Positions 45,075-55,526 of a stretch of DNA of 64,000 bases are shown piece after piece (positions within the stretch are counted from its first letter, which is position 1; the number at the start of each line of letters is the position of its first letter). The translations under genes and the position numbers were made by a program. This DNA comes from Neoroseomonas marina (GTDB lineage Bacteria; Pseudomonadota; Alphaproteobacteria; Acetobacterales; Acetobacteraceae). The notes under the pieces are model-generated. The model had not been told where the DNA came from. It did not search any database and saw only the letters and a list, made by a program, of their open reading frames with translations. The stretch spans positions 1 through 64,000 of the forward strand of contig NZ_JABBKX010000006.1 of the NCBI RefSeq assembly GCF_012927745.1, read 5' to 3'.

Positions 45075-45125
45075 AGCCTGGTCCTGACCACGGCCGGACG
45101 ATCGGCGAGGGCCCGTCGAAGGCCC

Positions 45126-45899
45126 TCAGCCGAAATTGAGCGAGGGCACCGCGTCGCCGGCGCGGACCAGGTAGCGGTAGCGATAGGCCTCGGTCATGCC
45201 GAGGCCGGTGTTGAGCGCGATCGAGGCGGTGTTCGCCTTGGCCACCTGGCAGAACATCCATTCGGCGCCGAGCCCGGCGGCCCAGTGCGCGGCGGCGCGC
45301 ACCGCGCGGGCGGCGAGGCCCTTGCGCCGGTGCTCGGGACGCACGGCGAGGTCGAAGAAGCCCGCGATCGGACCGGCGGCGACGGCCGAGATCACGGCGG
45401 CCGGCTGCCCGGCGTCCCGCAGCGTGATCCAGGCGCCGGGGACCATCAGCAGCGCCGGGGTGCCTTCCTTTTCGCGGCGGCGCGCGGGGCTCTGGTGCTC
45501 GGCCGTCGCGGTGACCGCCATCCAGTCGGCGTCGGGTTCGGGATGGGCCTGGGCGGCGAGATCGGGGGCGGCGAGGGCTGCGATCGGGGCGAGCAGGATG
45601 ACCGTCTCGTCCTTCTCGACATAGCCGCGCGCGGCCAGCGCCTCGGCCAGGCCCGGCGGATCCAGCGGCGTGGAGCGGAAGCGCGGCGGCACCCCGAGGG
45701 CGGCGTAGAATCCCTCGACCCGCGCGACGCGAGCTTCGAGATCCGGATCGGGCGACGGGTCGAGGCTCGACGCCGCATTGGCCCGCCCGGTGCCGCCGGC
45801 ATAGGCGCGCACGACGAAGGGCCCGTCGAAGGCGATGCGGGGCGCGGGAACGGTGCTGAGCGTCGCGCGTTCGAGCGCGAGGATATCAGGAGGCGTCAC
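45126..45899 (-). CDS. GNAT family N-acetyltransferase
   Basis: A 257-residue protein with a C-terminal acetyltransferase domain. FFDLAVRPEHRRKGLAARAVRAAAHWA is the acetyl-CoA-binding motif A (R/QxxGxG/A), followed by FCQVAKANTASIALNTGLGMTEAYRYRY. The N-terminal half is less conserved. The start is a GTG overlapping the upstream Bug gene stop (GTGA), so it is co-translated with that gene. Substrate unknown. Confidence 0.87.
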   Translation of the reverse strand: MTPPDILALERATLSTVPAPRIAFDGPFVVRAYAGGTGRANAASSLDPSPDPDLEARVARVEGFYAALGVPPRFRSTPLDPPGLAEALAARGYVEKDETVILLAPIAALAAPDLAAQAHPEPDADWMAVTATAEHQSPARRREKEGTPALLMVPGAWITLRDAGQPAAVISAVAAGPIAGFFDLAVRPEHRRKGLAARAVRAAAHWAAGLGAEWMFCQVAKANTASIALNTGLGMTEAYRYRYLVRAGDAVPSLNFG

Positions 45900-46873
45900 G
45901 GCTGCAGGCCGAGCCGGCCGATCAGCATCTCCTCCACGCGGGCGGACTGGGCGAGGAAGGCCCCGTAGCTGGGGCCGTCGCGGTAGTCTTCGGTCATGTC
46001 GTTCCTGGACAGCACGTCGTGGAACGCCTGGTCCTGCATGGCGGCGCGGAAGGCGTCGTGCAGGCTGGCGGTGATCTCGGCCGGCAGGGCCGCCGGGCCC
46101 ACGATGCCGAAGGGCGCGGTGACGGTGAGCCGGTAGCCGAGCTCGCGCAGCGTCGGCGCCTCGGGCCAGCGGGGCATGCGCTCGGCCGACCAGACGTTGA
46201 GCCAGACGGCATCCCCGTCGGTCACCGCGCTGCCGATGCTGACAGGGCCGGCCATGACGTCGACATCGCCCGCGACCACGGCGCGGACGCCGAGGGCCGC
46301 GCCGCGGAAGGGGACGTGGACGACCTGCACGCGTTCGCGCAGCAGCAGCCGTGCCATGGTCAGGTGGCCGTTCGAATTCACCCCGGCGCTGCCATAGGAG
46401 AGCACGCCCGGCTTCTCCCGCGCCTCGGCGATGAAGCCGCGCCAGCCCTCGGGGAAGCGGTCCTTCTTCGCGATCGACCCGAAGGCGCTGCCGGCGACGC
46501 CCAGGATCGGCGTGAGGTCGCCCGGGAAGTCGAGCGGCAGGTGGTCCAGCAGCGCGATGCGGATCGCCGCCGCGGGCAGCTGCGCGATGACGAGCCCGTC
46601 GGGCGTCGCCGAGGCGAGGCCGGCGATCATCCGCACGCCCGGACGGCCGGGCTTGTTGTGGACCTCGATGGGGCGGCCGAGGCGGCGGCCGGCGCATTCG
46701 GCCAGAACGCGCATCACCTCGTCATTCGTGCCGCCGGGCGCGAAGGGAACGATGACGCGGACCGGCCCCGAGGGTGTCCAGGCACGGGCCGGCCTGGCGA
46801 GCGCCGGCAGGGCGAGCGCCCCCAGCAGCAGGCTGCGCCGTCCGGCGCCGAAGCCTGTCCCGATCATCCGCAT
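45896..46873 (-). CDS. Bug-family tripartite tricarboxylate transporter solute-binding protein
   Basis: A protein of about 325 residues with a signal peptide (RRSLLLGALALPALA..ARA). The Bug/TctC core includes VRVIVPFAPGGTNDEVMRV, IEVHNKPGRPGVRMIAGLASATPDG and VHVPFRGAALGVRAVVAGDVDVM. Start choices at 46873 (used) and 46894 differ little. No TctA/TctB permease is in the window, so it is an orphan, presumably capturing a carboxylate or related solute. It is coupled to a GNAT gene. Confidence 0.9.
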   Translation of the reverse strand: MRMIGTGFGAGRRSLLLGALALPALARPARAWTPSGPVRVIVPFAPGGTNDEVMRVLAECAGRRLGRPIEVHNKPGRPGVRMIAGLASATPDGLVIAQLPAAAIRIALLDHLPLDFPGDLTPILGVAGSAFGSIAKKDRFPEGWRGFIAEAREKPGVLSYGSAGVNSNGHLTMARLLLRERVQVVHVPFRGAALGVRAVVAGDVDVMAGPVSIGSAVTDGDAVWLNVWSAERMPRWPEAPTLRELGYRLTVTAPFGIVGPAALPAEITASLHDAFRAAMQDQAFHDVLSRNDMTEDYRDGPSYGAFLAQSARVEEMLIGRLGLQP

Positions 46874-46991
46874 GCCCTGCTTCCCGTCGCGCATGCTGCG
46901 GGGGCCATCCGTTGCAATCCGTTGCGCGCCTGAAAAACGCTCGTCACCCGGCGCTGCTGTGGTGATCGCACGAGATTGCGAGGGACGGAAG

Positions 46992-47387
46992 ATGGCAGCA
47001 CGATTCACCGGTACGACGGGGCTTGCCGCCCTGGCCTTGGCCTGGATCCTCACCGCCCAGCCGGCGGTGGCGCAGCAGGGGGCGGCGTCCGCGGGCGAAG
47101 TCCAGGGCCAGCAGCGCCGCGGCGCCCTGCGGGCCGAATTCCGCGGCCATGTCGCCGCGGCCGATGCGGCGCTCGCCGCCGGCCGGCCGGCCGAGGCACG
47201 GGATCGCATCGGGCGGGCCGAAACCATGGTGGCGAACCTCCGCCGTCCGGGGCGGGAGCGGGTCGGACGGGCGACGCAGGCGCTCGAGGCGGCGCGCGTC
47301 GCCCTCGACCGTGGGTCCTATCAGGAGGCCCGGGCCGCGCTCCAGCCGCTGCTGGAGCGGACGGCACCGGTCTCCCGCAAGGCCTGA
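46992..47387 (+). CDS. Small exported helical protein
   Basis: A 131-residue protein with a signal peptide (AALALAWILTAQPAVAQ) and a mature region of short amphipathic helices (AAADAALAAGRPAEARDRIGRAE, ATQALEAARVALDRGSYQEARAALQPLL) resembling a TPR-like pair. I do not recognise a family. GGAAG precedes the ATG by six bases. It diverges from the Bug gene at 45896 and converges with a small Trp/Arg-rich protein. Confidence 0.65.
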   Translation: MAARFTGTTGLAALALAWILTAQPAVAQQGAASAGEVQGQQRRGALRAEFRGHVAAADAALAAGRPAEARDRIGRAETMVANLRRPGRERVGRATQALEAARVALDRGSYQEARAALQPLLERTAPVSRKA

Positions 47388-47391
47388 CCGT

Positions 47392-47658
47392 CTACCAGCG
47401 GCGGCCATAGCCCCAGGCCTGGTCGCGGCGGTGCCACGCCGGCGGGGCCGGGCGGTGCCAGCTTTCCCGCCAGGCGGGCGCGGGCCGCCAGGGGCGGTAG
47501 GCGTAGCTGCGCCCGTAGCCGTAATGATGGCCGTGCTGCCACGCCGGGGCCGGTCGCCAGCCCTGCACCGGCGGCGGACGGTGGTAGTCCCAGGCGAGGG
47601 CCGGGGTGGCGGCGAGGGTGCCGAGGACCAGGGCGAGGATGGGAAGCGAACGGCGCAT
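47392..47658 (-). CDS. Small exported Trp/Arg/His/Pro-rich protein
   Basis: An 88-residue protein. The signal peptide ends near ATPALA, and the mature part is rich in W, R, H, P and Y with a doubled WRPAPAW segment and HRPAPPAWHRR. Similar tiny periplasmic proteins are common in Acetobacteraceae, without known role. GGAGATA-like ribosome-binding sequence lies upstream of the ATG. The gene is separated from its neighbours by short gaps. Confidence 0.65.
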   Translation of the reverse strand: MRRSLPILALVLGTLAATPALAWDYHRPPPVQGWRPAPAWQHGHHYGYGRSYAYRPWRPAPAWRESWHRPAPPAWHRRDQAWGYGRRW

Positions 47659-47855
47659 GGCGGTATCTCCTTCCAGCAAGGACAGGAGACGCCCGGCGCA
47701 AGGCGGCGCGGCGGCGCGCCCGTGGCCGGATGGCGGCAGCGCGTGACGGACGGTGACGGAGATCCGGGACCGTTCGGCGGATCCGACGCCGGCCGGCAGC
47801 CGTGCCCGCCCGGGGACGCGGGTGGCCGGCTGCGCGCCGGCGCCGCGTCGATCGG

Positions 47856-48410
47856 TCAGACGTCGTCGGCGAGGCGCGCCAACGCGGCGCGGTAGGTGTC
47901 GTCGAACAGCGCGTCGAGCGCGGGGTTCACGCCCTTGCAGCCGGCCGCGACGCGGCCCGCCCAGCCGACATACTCCGTGCGCCGGGCATGGTTCCAATTG
48001 GCCGGCGGGCTGTCCGCGATGGCCCGGAGGTTCGAGATCTTGTCGGCGAGCTTCAACTGCTTCGCCGCATCCGACTTCTTGGGCGCCAGCGAGACCTGCA
48101 GGGCCTTGCGCGTCTCCTTCGGCAGGGTCTTGTCGTCGGTGGCCTCGGCGACGAGGTTCGCGACCGTTTCGCCGAAGGCGGCGACCAGGTCGGCATGGGT
48201 CGTCTCGGTGTCCTCGACCGTGTCGTGCAGCAGGCCGGCGAGGATGGCCTCCTCCGGTGCGCCGGCCTCGGCGAGGATGGCGGCGACCTCGATCACATGG
48301 GTCACGTAGGGTTCGGCGGCCGCGCCCTTGCGCGCCTGGCCGGCATGGGCGCGGGCGGCGAAGAGCGTGGCCTGGAGGAGGCGGGCGGCGGAGGTCTCGG
48401 CGGGCGGCAT
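47856..48410 (-). CDS. HD-domain phosphohydrolase
   Basis: A 184-residue protein with HD-domain metal ligands: the N-terminal H in THVIEVAAIL, the HD in ILAGLLHDTVEDTETTHADL, and a later LKLADKISNLRAI aspartate. It resembles the hydrolase part of RelA/SpoT and small alarmone hydrolases (MESH1-like), so cleavage of (p)ppGpp or a related nucleotide is possible. ATG 48410 starts the conserved region; upstream codons are rejected. Confidence 0.85.
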   Translation of the reverse strand: MPPAETSAARLLQATLFAARAHAGQARKGAAAEPYVTHVIEVAAILAEAGAPEEAILAGLLHDTVEDTETTHADLVAAFGETVANLVAEATDDKTLPKETRKALQVSLAPKKSDAAKQLKLADKISNLRAIADSPPANWNHARRTEYVGWAGRVAAGCKGVNPALDALFDDTYRAALARLADDV

Positions 48411-48675
48411 GGGATTGTCCTTGCGGCGGAATGGGGCGGGGAGGCAAGCGGCCTCCCGCACGCGGCGCGCGGCGTGGGCGGTCGTGGGGGTTCGGCCCGT
48501 GGGGGCCGGTGCCGGCACGGGTCATGGCGCGCGAGGTGCCGGAAACAGCGCGGGCGATGCTCTGCGGCGACGGCGACAACGGCCGCGGGCGTGAACCGGC
48601 CGATGCGGCGCGCGGTGGCGGCGGAGATCTGGATAGCGCGGGCCGAGGCGGCGCTGGCGCCGGGCACCGCCGATC

Positions 48676-48894
48676 ATGCGCGCCTCGCGGTCGCGGGTGG
48701 CGCTCGTGCCGATCCCCGGTGCCTACGCGGTGACGGCCTGGCTGGACCTGTGGTCGCCGATGCTGGCCGGGCTGGCGCCCTGGCAGACGGCCGCGTTGAT
48801 CGTGCCGCACATGCTCGGCGCCATGGTCCGGGGCGAAATCCCCGCGGCGCACCGCCGGTTCGGGGGCTGCATCGTCGGCCGGCGCGTCGCCTGA
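48676..48894 (+). CDS. Possible small hydrophobic protein
   Basis: A 72-residue frame with G/C at nearly every third position, as in genuine genes here. The middle (residues 9-55) is hydrophobic, with AYAVTAWLDLWSPMLAGLAP and AALIVPHMLGAMV. There is no good ribosome-binding site. It could be a short membrane protein or the remnant of a longer gene. Confidence 0.35.
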   Translation: MRASRSRVALVPIPGAYAVTAWLDLWSPMLAGLAPWQTAALIVPHMLGAMVRGEIPAAHRRFGGCIVGRRVA

Positions 48895-48910
48895 CGGCGC
48901 CGGCGGGCCC

Positions 48911-48929
48911 GGCCTGCACCGCGCAGGCC
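48911..48929. terminator. Stem-loop downstream of rho
   Basis: A 7-bp stem (ggcctgc / gcaggcc) with a 5-base loop lies 60 bases past the rho stop on the minus strand. It may help end the rho transcript. Confidence 0.35.
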
Positions 48930-48988
48930 GGAGGCTGGTCGCCGGTCGCGTCCTATCGAGACGCGTCCGGCGCTGCCACGAACACCGA

Positions 48989-50263
<1,275 letters not shown>

Positions 50264-50505
50264 GGGGTCCTGGACGCGGTCCGAAGCAGGGGATTGGCCG
50301 GGACGTTCCCGATGGCCCCGAAGGAGCCTGATCGCCCGGGTCGGCGCCGCGATGGGCGCGAGGGGCGATGTCCCGAATGGAGGAGGGAAGTGGCGGCGCG
50401 GGGCGCGATGGCCCGCACCGTGAGCGGGAAGTACCCGGAACCTATGGATGCGCGGGCCGCCCGTCAACGGGGAACCGCGCGGCCGGGCGCGGAACCCCGC
50501 GAAAT

Positions 50506-50958
50506 TCAGAAGGGTTTCGCGATCACCATCACGACGATGAGGATCAGGGCGAGGGTCGGCACTTCGTTCAGGATCCGCCAGGTGCGCTCGCTGCGGGTAT
50601 TGGCGTCGCGCTCGAAGGCCTTGCGGGCGAGGCCGAGGTCATGGTGCAGCCAGGTCATGGTCAGCAGGCCGAGCATCTTCCCGTGCCACCAGCCGGCCTT
50701 CCAGTCGACGACCCCGGGGGTGAGGACGAGCAGTGTCCCGAAGGTCCAGGTCCAGATCATCGCCGGGTTCATGATGGCGCGCAGCAGGCGCCGTTCCATC
50801 ACCTTGAAGAGCTCGGACTGCGCGGAACCGACCTCGACCTGGCAGTGGTAGACGAACAGGCGCGGCAGGTAGAACAGCCCCGCCATCCAGGCGAAGGTGC
50901 CGATCAGGTGCGCCGACTTGATCCAGACATACCAGGGCGCGAGCGCGTCGATCGTCAC
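50506..50958 (-). CDS. hemJ: Protoporphyrinogen oxidase HemJ
   Basis: A 150-residue four-helix membrane protein of the HemJ/CopD-like family that oxidises protoporphyrinogen IX in haem synthesis. Features are [27 protein letters not shown] with the essential histidine, [18 protein letters not shown] and a C-terminal [16 protein letters not shown]. HemJ next to rho is common in alphaproteobacteria. The start is a GTG overlapping the DUF1330 stop (GTGA). Confidence 0.93.
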   Translation of the reverse strand: MTIDALAPWYVWIKSAHLIGTFAWMAGLFYLPRLFVYHCQVEVGSAQSELFKVMERRLLRAIMNPAMIWTWTFGTLLVLTPGVVDWKAGWWHGKMLGLLTMTWLHHDLGLARKAFERDANTRSERTWRILNEVPTLALILIVVMVIAKPF

Positions 50959-51248
50959 CCCGGCAGGCCCTCGACCAGCGCCATGCTGCCTTCGGTTGCC
51001 GAGAGGCGCAGGGCGAGCAGCGGGGCGTAGTCCTCGCTGGCGTAGAAGGCGCGGGCGGCGGCCGCGTCGGGGAATTCGAGGATGACGACACGGTCGAGGC
51101 CGGGATCACCTTCCAACACCTCGACCGCGCCGCCGCGGACGATGTAGCGGCCGCCGAACTTCGCGATCACCGCGGGGACGGCCTGGCGGTACTGCTCGAA
51201 CTTCGCTGGGTCGCGGACGGTGATGTTCACCAGGAAATAGGCGGGCAT
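50955..51248 (-). CDS. DUF1330 domain-containing protein
   Basis: A 97-residue dimeric alpha+beta barrel protein of the DUF1330 family. It starts MPAYFLVNITVRDPAKFEQYRQAVP and has GGRYIVRGGAVEVLEGD and VVILEFPDAAAARAFYASEDY, the family signature. It lies upstream of hemJ and overlaps it by four bases. Function unknown. Confidence 0.92.
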   Translation of the reverse strand: MPAYFLVNITVRDPAKFEQYRQAVPAVIAKFGGRYIVRGGAVEVLEGDPGLDRVVILEFPDAAAARAFYASEDYAPLLALRLSATEGSMALVEGLPG

Positions 51249-51310
51249 GTTCTTTCCTCTGGCGCCGGGGCCGCAGCATGGGCGGGGCCGGCGCGCCGGG
51301 GCAAGACGGT

Positions 51311-52249
51311 CTACGGGCGGGCGAGGCCGAGGTCGCGCAGCAGCGTCTGGTTCGCGGCACTCTCGGCCGCGAAGGTCTCGCGGAAGCGATCGCCGGGCAG
51401 GAAGGCCGGGACGGAGGCGAGGCGCTGGGCCGTGGTCCGGAAGCCTTCGCTCGCCACCGCCGTCTCGCAGGCGCGCTCGATGGCGGCGGCCGCGGCGTCC
51501 GGGATGCCGGCCGGGGCGATCAGCCCGCCGTGGGAGGAGCCTTGGACGGGGTAGCCCAGCTCCCCGACCGTGGGCACGTCGGGCAGGTGCGGCAGGCGTT
51601 GGGCGGTGACGACCGCGATCGGCGTCAGGCCGGTCGAGGCCGGGATGGAGGAGGCTTCGATGAAGGCCATGATCTGCCCGCCGAGGGCGGCCTGGCTCAT
51701 CGGCCCCGCGCCGGTGAAGGAGACCATCAGTCCTTCGACGCTGGCGCGCTTGAGCAGCGCGGCCATCAGGATGTGCTGCGTGCTGGCGCTGCCGGGTGCG
51801 CCGTAGACCAGGGCTTCGCGGGCGCTGCGGCCATGCGCGATCATGCCCCGGAAATCCTGGAAGGGCGCGTTGCGGCCGAGGATGACGACCTGCGGGTTAT
51901 CGTAGACGCGGCAGAGGAAGCGGAAGCTGTCGAGCGAATAGGTGAGCGGGATGGCGTGCGGCTGCGCCGTGATCGGGTTGTTGGGCGTGATGCCGATCGT
52001 GTAGCCGTCGGGTCGGGCGCGGGCGAGTTCCGCGCTGCCGATCGTGCCCGCCGCCCCGCCGCGGTTCACCACCACCACGGTCTGCCCCAGCGCGCGGCTG
52101 AGTTCCGGCTGGATCGCGCGTGCCATCAGGTCGGTGTTCCCGCCGGGCGGATAGGCGGCGATGAGGGTGATGGTCCGGCTCGGGTAGGCTTCCTGCGCCG
52201 TCGCCGCGGAGGCGAGCAGGCAGAGCGCGGCGGCGATCGTGCGGACCAT
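51311..52249 (-). CDS. Bug-family tripartite tricarboxylate transporter solute-binding protein
   Basis: A 312-residue exported protein. The signal peptide (AAALCLLASAATAQ) precedes a core with YPSRTITLIAAYPPGGNTDLMARAI, VVVVNRGGAAGTIGSAELARARPDGYT and GQIMAFIEASSIPASTGLTPIAV. GGAGGAAC lies before the ATG. It is orphan, being 61 bases from the DUF1330 gene and 127 bases from the Old Yellow Enzyme gene. Confidence 0.9.
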   Translation of the reverse strand: MVRTIAAALCLLASAATAQEAYPSRTITLIAAYPPGGNTDLMARAIQPELSRALGQTVVVVNRGGAAGTIGSAELARARPDGYTIGITPNNPITAQPHAIPLTYSLDSFRFLCRVYDNPQVVILGRNAPFQDFRGMIAHGRSAREALVYGAPGSASTQHILMAALLKRASVEGLMVSFTGAGPMSQAALGGQIMAFIEASSIPASTGLTPIAVVTAQRLPHLPDVPTVGELGYPVQGSSHGGLIAPAGIPDAAAAAIERACETAVASEGFRTTAQRLASVPAFLPGDRFRETFAAESAANQTLLRDLGLARP

Positions 52250-52307
52250 GGTGTTCCTCCCGGCGGTCTCGTTTCTGCCGCGAGACTAGGCGCCCCGGTC
52301 CCGGGTC

Positions 52308-52329
52308 CCAAGGGCCTTTCGGCCCTTGG
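52308..52329. terminator. Hairpin between Bug and Old Yellow Enzyme genes
   Basis: A 9-bp stem (ccaagggcc / ggcccttgg) with a TTTC loop lies in the 127-base gap. It belongs to a pair of hairpins with the one at 52341-52367. Confidence 0.5.
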
Positions 52330-52340
52330 CGGGGAGAGGT

Positions 52341-52367
52341 GCGGAGAGGGGAGGCGCCCCTCTCCGC
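52341..52367. terminator. Hairpin just past Old Yellow Enzyme stop
   Basis: An 11-bp perfect stem (gcggagagggg / cccctctccgc) with a 5-base loop begins ten bases beyond the minus-strand stop at 52377. It is the best candidate to end the transcript of the thiolase-DUF2272-OYE genes; no T run is present. Confidence 0.55.
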
Positions 52368-52376
52368 GTCATGGCG

Positions 52377-53489
52377 TCAGAGCGCCTTCATCGGGGCCGC
52401 GATGCCGCGGTCCATCGTCCACTTGCCGAGCGTGTTCCAGCCGCGGTCGTACTGCGGCGGGATGTGCAGCGCGTCGACGCGGCCGAGCTCGGCCGCCGCG
52501 CGCATCGGCCAGTAGGGTTCGCGCAGCACCGCGCGCGCCAGCAGGATCAGGTCGGCCTTGCCGTCCGCGAGGATCTGCTGCGCCTGCTTCGGCTCGGTGA
52601 TCAGGCCGACGGCCGCGACCGGCATGTCGGCGCCGCGCTTCACCGCTTCCGCGCCGGGAACCTGATAGCCGGGCCCCATCGGGATCTTCTGCCCGGCATC
52701 GAGGCCGCCCGAGGAGACGTCGAGCAGGTCGACGCCGAGCGCCTTCACGCGGCGGGAGAGCTCCACGCTCTCCTCCGTCGTCCAGCCGCCCTCGACCCAG
52801 TCGGTGTGGGAGATGCGCAGGCCGAGCGCGATGTCGGAGGGGATGGCGGCGCGCACGGCGGCCGCCATCTCGCGCGCAAAGCGGGTGCGGCCTTCGAAGT
52901 CGCCGCCCCAGGAATCGTTGCGGCGGTTGGAGATCGGGCTGAGGAACTGGTGGGTCAGGTAGCCATGGGCGCCATGCAGCTCGATGAAGCGGTAGCCGGC
53001 CTTCACCGAGCGCTTCGCGGCCTCGACGAAGGCGGCGAGGGTCGCGCCGATCTCGGCCTCGGTCATCGCGTGCGGGACGGCGAAGCCCTCGAAGGCTTCG
53101 GCGGAGGGCGCCTGGCAGACCCAGGACGGATCGGCCGCGCCGACGCCCCAGGGCGGCTGGCGGGACGCCTTGCGGCCGGCATGCGCGATCTGGATGCCGG
53201 CGACGCCGCCGGTGGCGTGGATCGCATCGACGATGCGGGCGTGCGGGGCGATGTGCGCGTCCGACCAGATGCCGACATCCGCCGGGGTGATGCGGCCCTC
53301 GGGCACGACGGCCGAGGCCTCGGTGATGATCAGCCCGGCGCCGCCGACCGAGCGCGAGACCAGATGCGCCAGATGCCAATCGGTCGGCAGGCCGTCGTCA
53401 CGGCAGGAGTACATGCACATCGGCGACACGCCGATGCGGTTCTTGAGCGTGACGCCGCGCAGCGTCAGGGGTGAGAAGAGGTCGGTCAC
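52377..53489 (-). CDS. NADH:flavin oxidoreductase (Old Yellow Enzyme, YqjM-like)
   Basis: A 370-residue FMN enzyme of the thermophilic-like/YqjM class that reduces activated C=C bonds. The start MTDLFSPLTLRGVTLKNRIGVSPMCMYSC contains the regulatory cysteine C25, and H172/H175 in the ELHGAHGYLTHQFLSP segment bind the substrate. The C-terminal PPQYDRGW matches the class. It starts with GTG overlapping the DUF2272 stop (GTGA). Its neighbours do not reveal the substrate. Confidence 0.94.
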   Translation of the reverse strand: MTDLFSPLTLRGVTLKNRIGVSPMCMYSCRDDGLPTDWHLAHLVSRSVGGAGLIITEASAVVPEGRITPADVGIWSDAHIAPHARIVDAIHATGGVAGIQIAHAGRKASRQPPWGVGAADPSWVCQAPSAEAFEGFAVPHAMTEAEIGATLAAFVEAAKRSVKAGYRFIELHGAHGYLTHQFLSPISNRRNDSWGGDFEGRTRFAREMAAAVRAAIPSDIALGLRISHTDWVEGGWTTEESVELSRRVKALGVDLLDVSSGGLDAGQKIPMGPGYQVPGAEAVKRGADMPVAAVGLITEPKQAQQILADGKADLILLARAVLREPYWPMRAAAELGRVDALHIPPQYDRGWNTLGKWTMDRGIAAPMKAL

Positions 53490-54277
53490 GAGGTGGGACC
53501 CTCATTGCGGGATGGGGAGGACCATGGGGGCAGGCGCCCCAGCCGGTTCTCGAGGACGGCGAACCATGTGGGTTGCCCGCGGCCGCGTGGAAGGAGGCGG
53601 CCGGAGGCATCGGTCGCGAAGCGGGACAGCGTGACCGCGTCCCGGATATTGCCCCCGATCGCATGCACGGCCCCGGGTTCGACGCGGACCACGATGTCGC
53701 AATGCATCGGGCGGAAGCGGCCGCGATCGGCGGCGCGGTCGCGCCAGGACGCCAGCGGCGAGGAGGAACGGTCGGCGCAGACCAGGTCGCCCAGCTGCGG
53801 CGCCCGCTCTGCGACTTCGTATGGCATGAAGGGCGCGAGGCCGGGGAAGCGCAGGGCATCGCCGATCAGGGCGTCGACATAGGTGCCATGCGCCGCGGAG
53901 GGCGGGAACTCGCGCGCATCCACGCCGGCACCGCGCATCACGTAGGAGATGAAGGCGGCCGACCATGCGGGTTCGCGCCACAGATTCGGGTCGCCGGCAC
54001 GAAACCGCGCGCGGTTCCGCGCAATGGGTTCCGCGCCTTCGGGCACGGCGCGCCAATAGGCGAGCACGCGGGGGAAGTTGTACGGGTCCGATTCCACGCT
54101 CGCAGGGGGCGCCTCGCTGGTCTGCCGCCCCCAATCCACCCATTCGGCCTGCGCGATACGCAGCATGCGGTCGCGCGCCGCGGGCGGATAGGCGAGAGGC
54201 GGTTCCGGTGGCGGCGCAGGCGGCGCGGCACAGGCGGCGAGCAGCGCGCCGAGAAGGATGACGGCGCGCCGCATCAT
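53486..54277 (-). CDS. DUF2272 lipoprotein
   Basis: A 263-residue protein with a lipoprotein signal (ILLGALLAACAAPP, Cys at about residue 16) and a DUF2272 domain, probably NlpC/P60-like. Core segments are WSAAFISYVMRGAG, HGTYVDALIG, PQLGDLVCADRS and MHCDIVVRVEPGAVHAIGGNI. CHAP-like cysteine and histidine residues suggest a peptidase/amidase-like fold. It overlaps the OYE gene by four bases. Confidence 0.87.
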   Translation of the reverse strand: MMRRAVILLGALLAACAAPPAPPPEPPLAYPPAARDRMLRIAQAEWVDWGRQTSEAPPASVESDPYNFPRVLAYWRAVPEGAEPIARNRARFRAGDPNLWREPAWSAAFISYVMRGAGVDAREFPPSAAHGTYVDALIGDALRFPGLAPFMPYEVAERAPQLGDLVCADRSSSPLASWRDRAADRGRFRPMHCDIVVRVEPGAVHAIGGNIRDAVTLSRFATDASGRLLPRGRGQPTWFAVLENRLGRLPPWSSPSRNEGPTS

Positions 54278-54281
54278 GCGG

Positions 54282-55484
54282 TCAGGCGACCTCGAAGAGG
54301 CCGGCCGCACCCTGGCCGCCACCGACGCACATCGTCACCACGACGTATTTCGCACCGCGGCGCTTGCCCTCGATCAGCGCATGGCCGGTCATGCGCGCGC
54401 CCGACATGCCGTAGGGATGGCCGATCGAGATCGCGCCGCCGTCGACGTTCAGCCGCTCCTGCGGGATGCCGAGGCGATCGCGGCAGTAGAGGACCTGGCA
54501 GGCGAAGGCCTCGTTCAGTTCCCACAGCCCGATGTCGTCCATCTTCAGCCCGTGCTGCGCGAGCAGCTTCGGCACGGCGAAGACGGGGCCGATGCCCATC
54601 TCCCCCGGATCGCATCCGGCGACCGCCATGCCGCGATAGATGCCGAGGGGATGAAGGCCGCGCTTCGAGGCCTCCTTCTCCTCCATCAGCACGGCGGCGG
54701 AAGCGCCGTCGGAGAGCTGGCTCGCATTGCCCGCGGTGATGAACTTCCCCTGCTTCACCACCATGCCGTCCTTGAAGACGGGCTTGAGGGACTGCAGGCC
54801 CTCCAGCGTCGTGTCGGCGCGGTTGCCCTCGTCCTTCTTCAGCGTGGTCGGGACGTCGAGGACCTCGTTGGTCTCCTTGTTGACCAGCTTCATCACGGAG
54901 GGCAACGGGACGATCTCGTCGTCGAAGGCGCCGCGGGCCTGGGCGGCCGCGGTGCGCTGCTGGCTGCCGAAGGCGTATTCGTCCTGCGCGTCGCGAGGCA
55001 CGCCGTAGCGGTCGGCGACGATCTCGGCGGTTTCCAGCATGGACATGTAGAGCGCGGGGACGCGCTCCATCAGCGACGGGTCGGCGCGGCGGAACCAGTT
55101 GGCCTTCTCGTTCTGCACGAGGGAGATGGATTCCAGCCCCCCACCCACCGCGACCTGCATGCCGTCATGCAGGATCTGCTTCGCCGCGGTGGCGATGGCC
55201 ATGAGGCCGGAGGAGCATTGCCGGTCGAGGCTCATGCCCGGCACGGTGTCGGGAAGGCCGGCGGCGAGGGCCACCTGGCGGCCGACATTGGATCCCTGGC
55301 AGCCCTGCTGGAGGGCGGCGCCCATGATCACGTCCTCGACCTCCCTGGGGTCGAGCCGGGCACGTTCCACCGCGGCGCGGACGGCGTGGCCGCCCAGCGT
55401 CTGCGCGTTGGTGTCGTTGAAGGCGCCGCGATAGGCGCGGCCGATCGGCGTGCGGGCGGTGGAGACGATGACGGCGCTTCGCAT
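54282..55484 (-). CDS. Acetyl-CoA C-acyltransferase (thiolase)
   Basis: A 400-residue thiolase. The nucleophile C90 is in [14 protein letters not shown], and [24 protein letters not shown] with the catalytic histidine and [17 protein letters not shown] with the second cysteine are all intact. It cleaves or forms 3-oxoacyl-CoA in fatty acid or aromatic degradation, or acetoacetyl-CoA synthesis. It lies four bases before the DUF2272 gene. A PaaI-type thioesterase follows upstream. Confidence 0.94.
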   Translation of the reverse strand: MRSAVIVSTARTPIGRAYRGAFNDTNAQTLGGHAVRAAVERARLDPREVEDVIMGAALQQGCQGSNVGRQVALAAGLPDTVPGMSLDRQCSSGLMAIATAAKQILHDGMQVAVGGGLESISLVQNEKANWFRRADPSLMERVPALYMSMLETAEIVADRYGVPRDAQDEYAFGSQQRTAAAQARGAFDDEIVPLPSVMKLVNKETNEVLDVPTTLKKDEGNRADTTLEGLQSLKPVFKDGMVVKQGKFITAGNASQLSDGASAAVLMEEKEASKRGLHPLGIYRGMAVAGCDPGEMGIGPVFAVPKLLAQHGLKMDDIGLWELNEAFACQVLYCRDRLGIPQERLNVDGGAISIGHPYGMSGARMTGHALIEGKRRGAKYVVVTMCVGGGQGAAGLFEVA

Positions 55485-55526
55485 GGCGCTTCCTCCCTTG
55501 GCGGTGGGCCGAGGGTAGCCGAGCCC

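Larger units (their letters stand above)
48411..48988. other. Sparse region between HD-domain gene and rho
   Basis: This 578-base stretch has no confidently identified gene. It holds one small plus-strand frame (48676-48894, listed separately) and a stem-loop at 48911-48929. Its left third is GC-rich with no clear signals. No tRNA or mobile element is visible. Confidence 0.5.
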
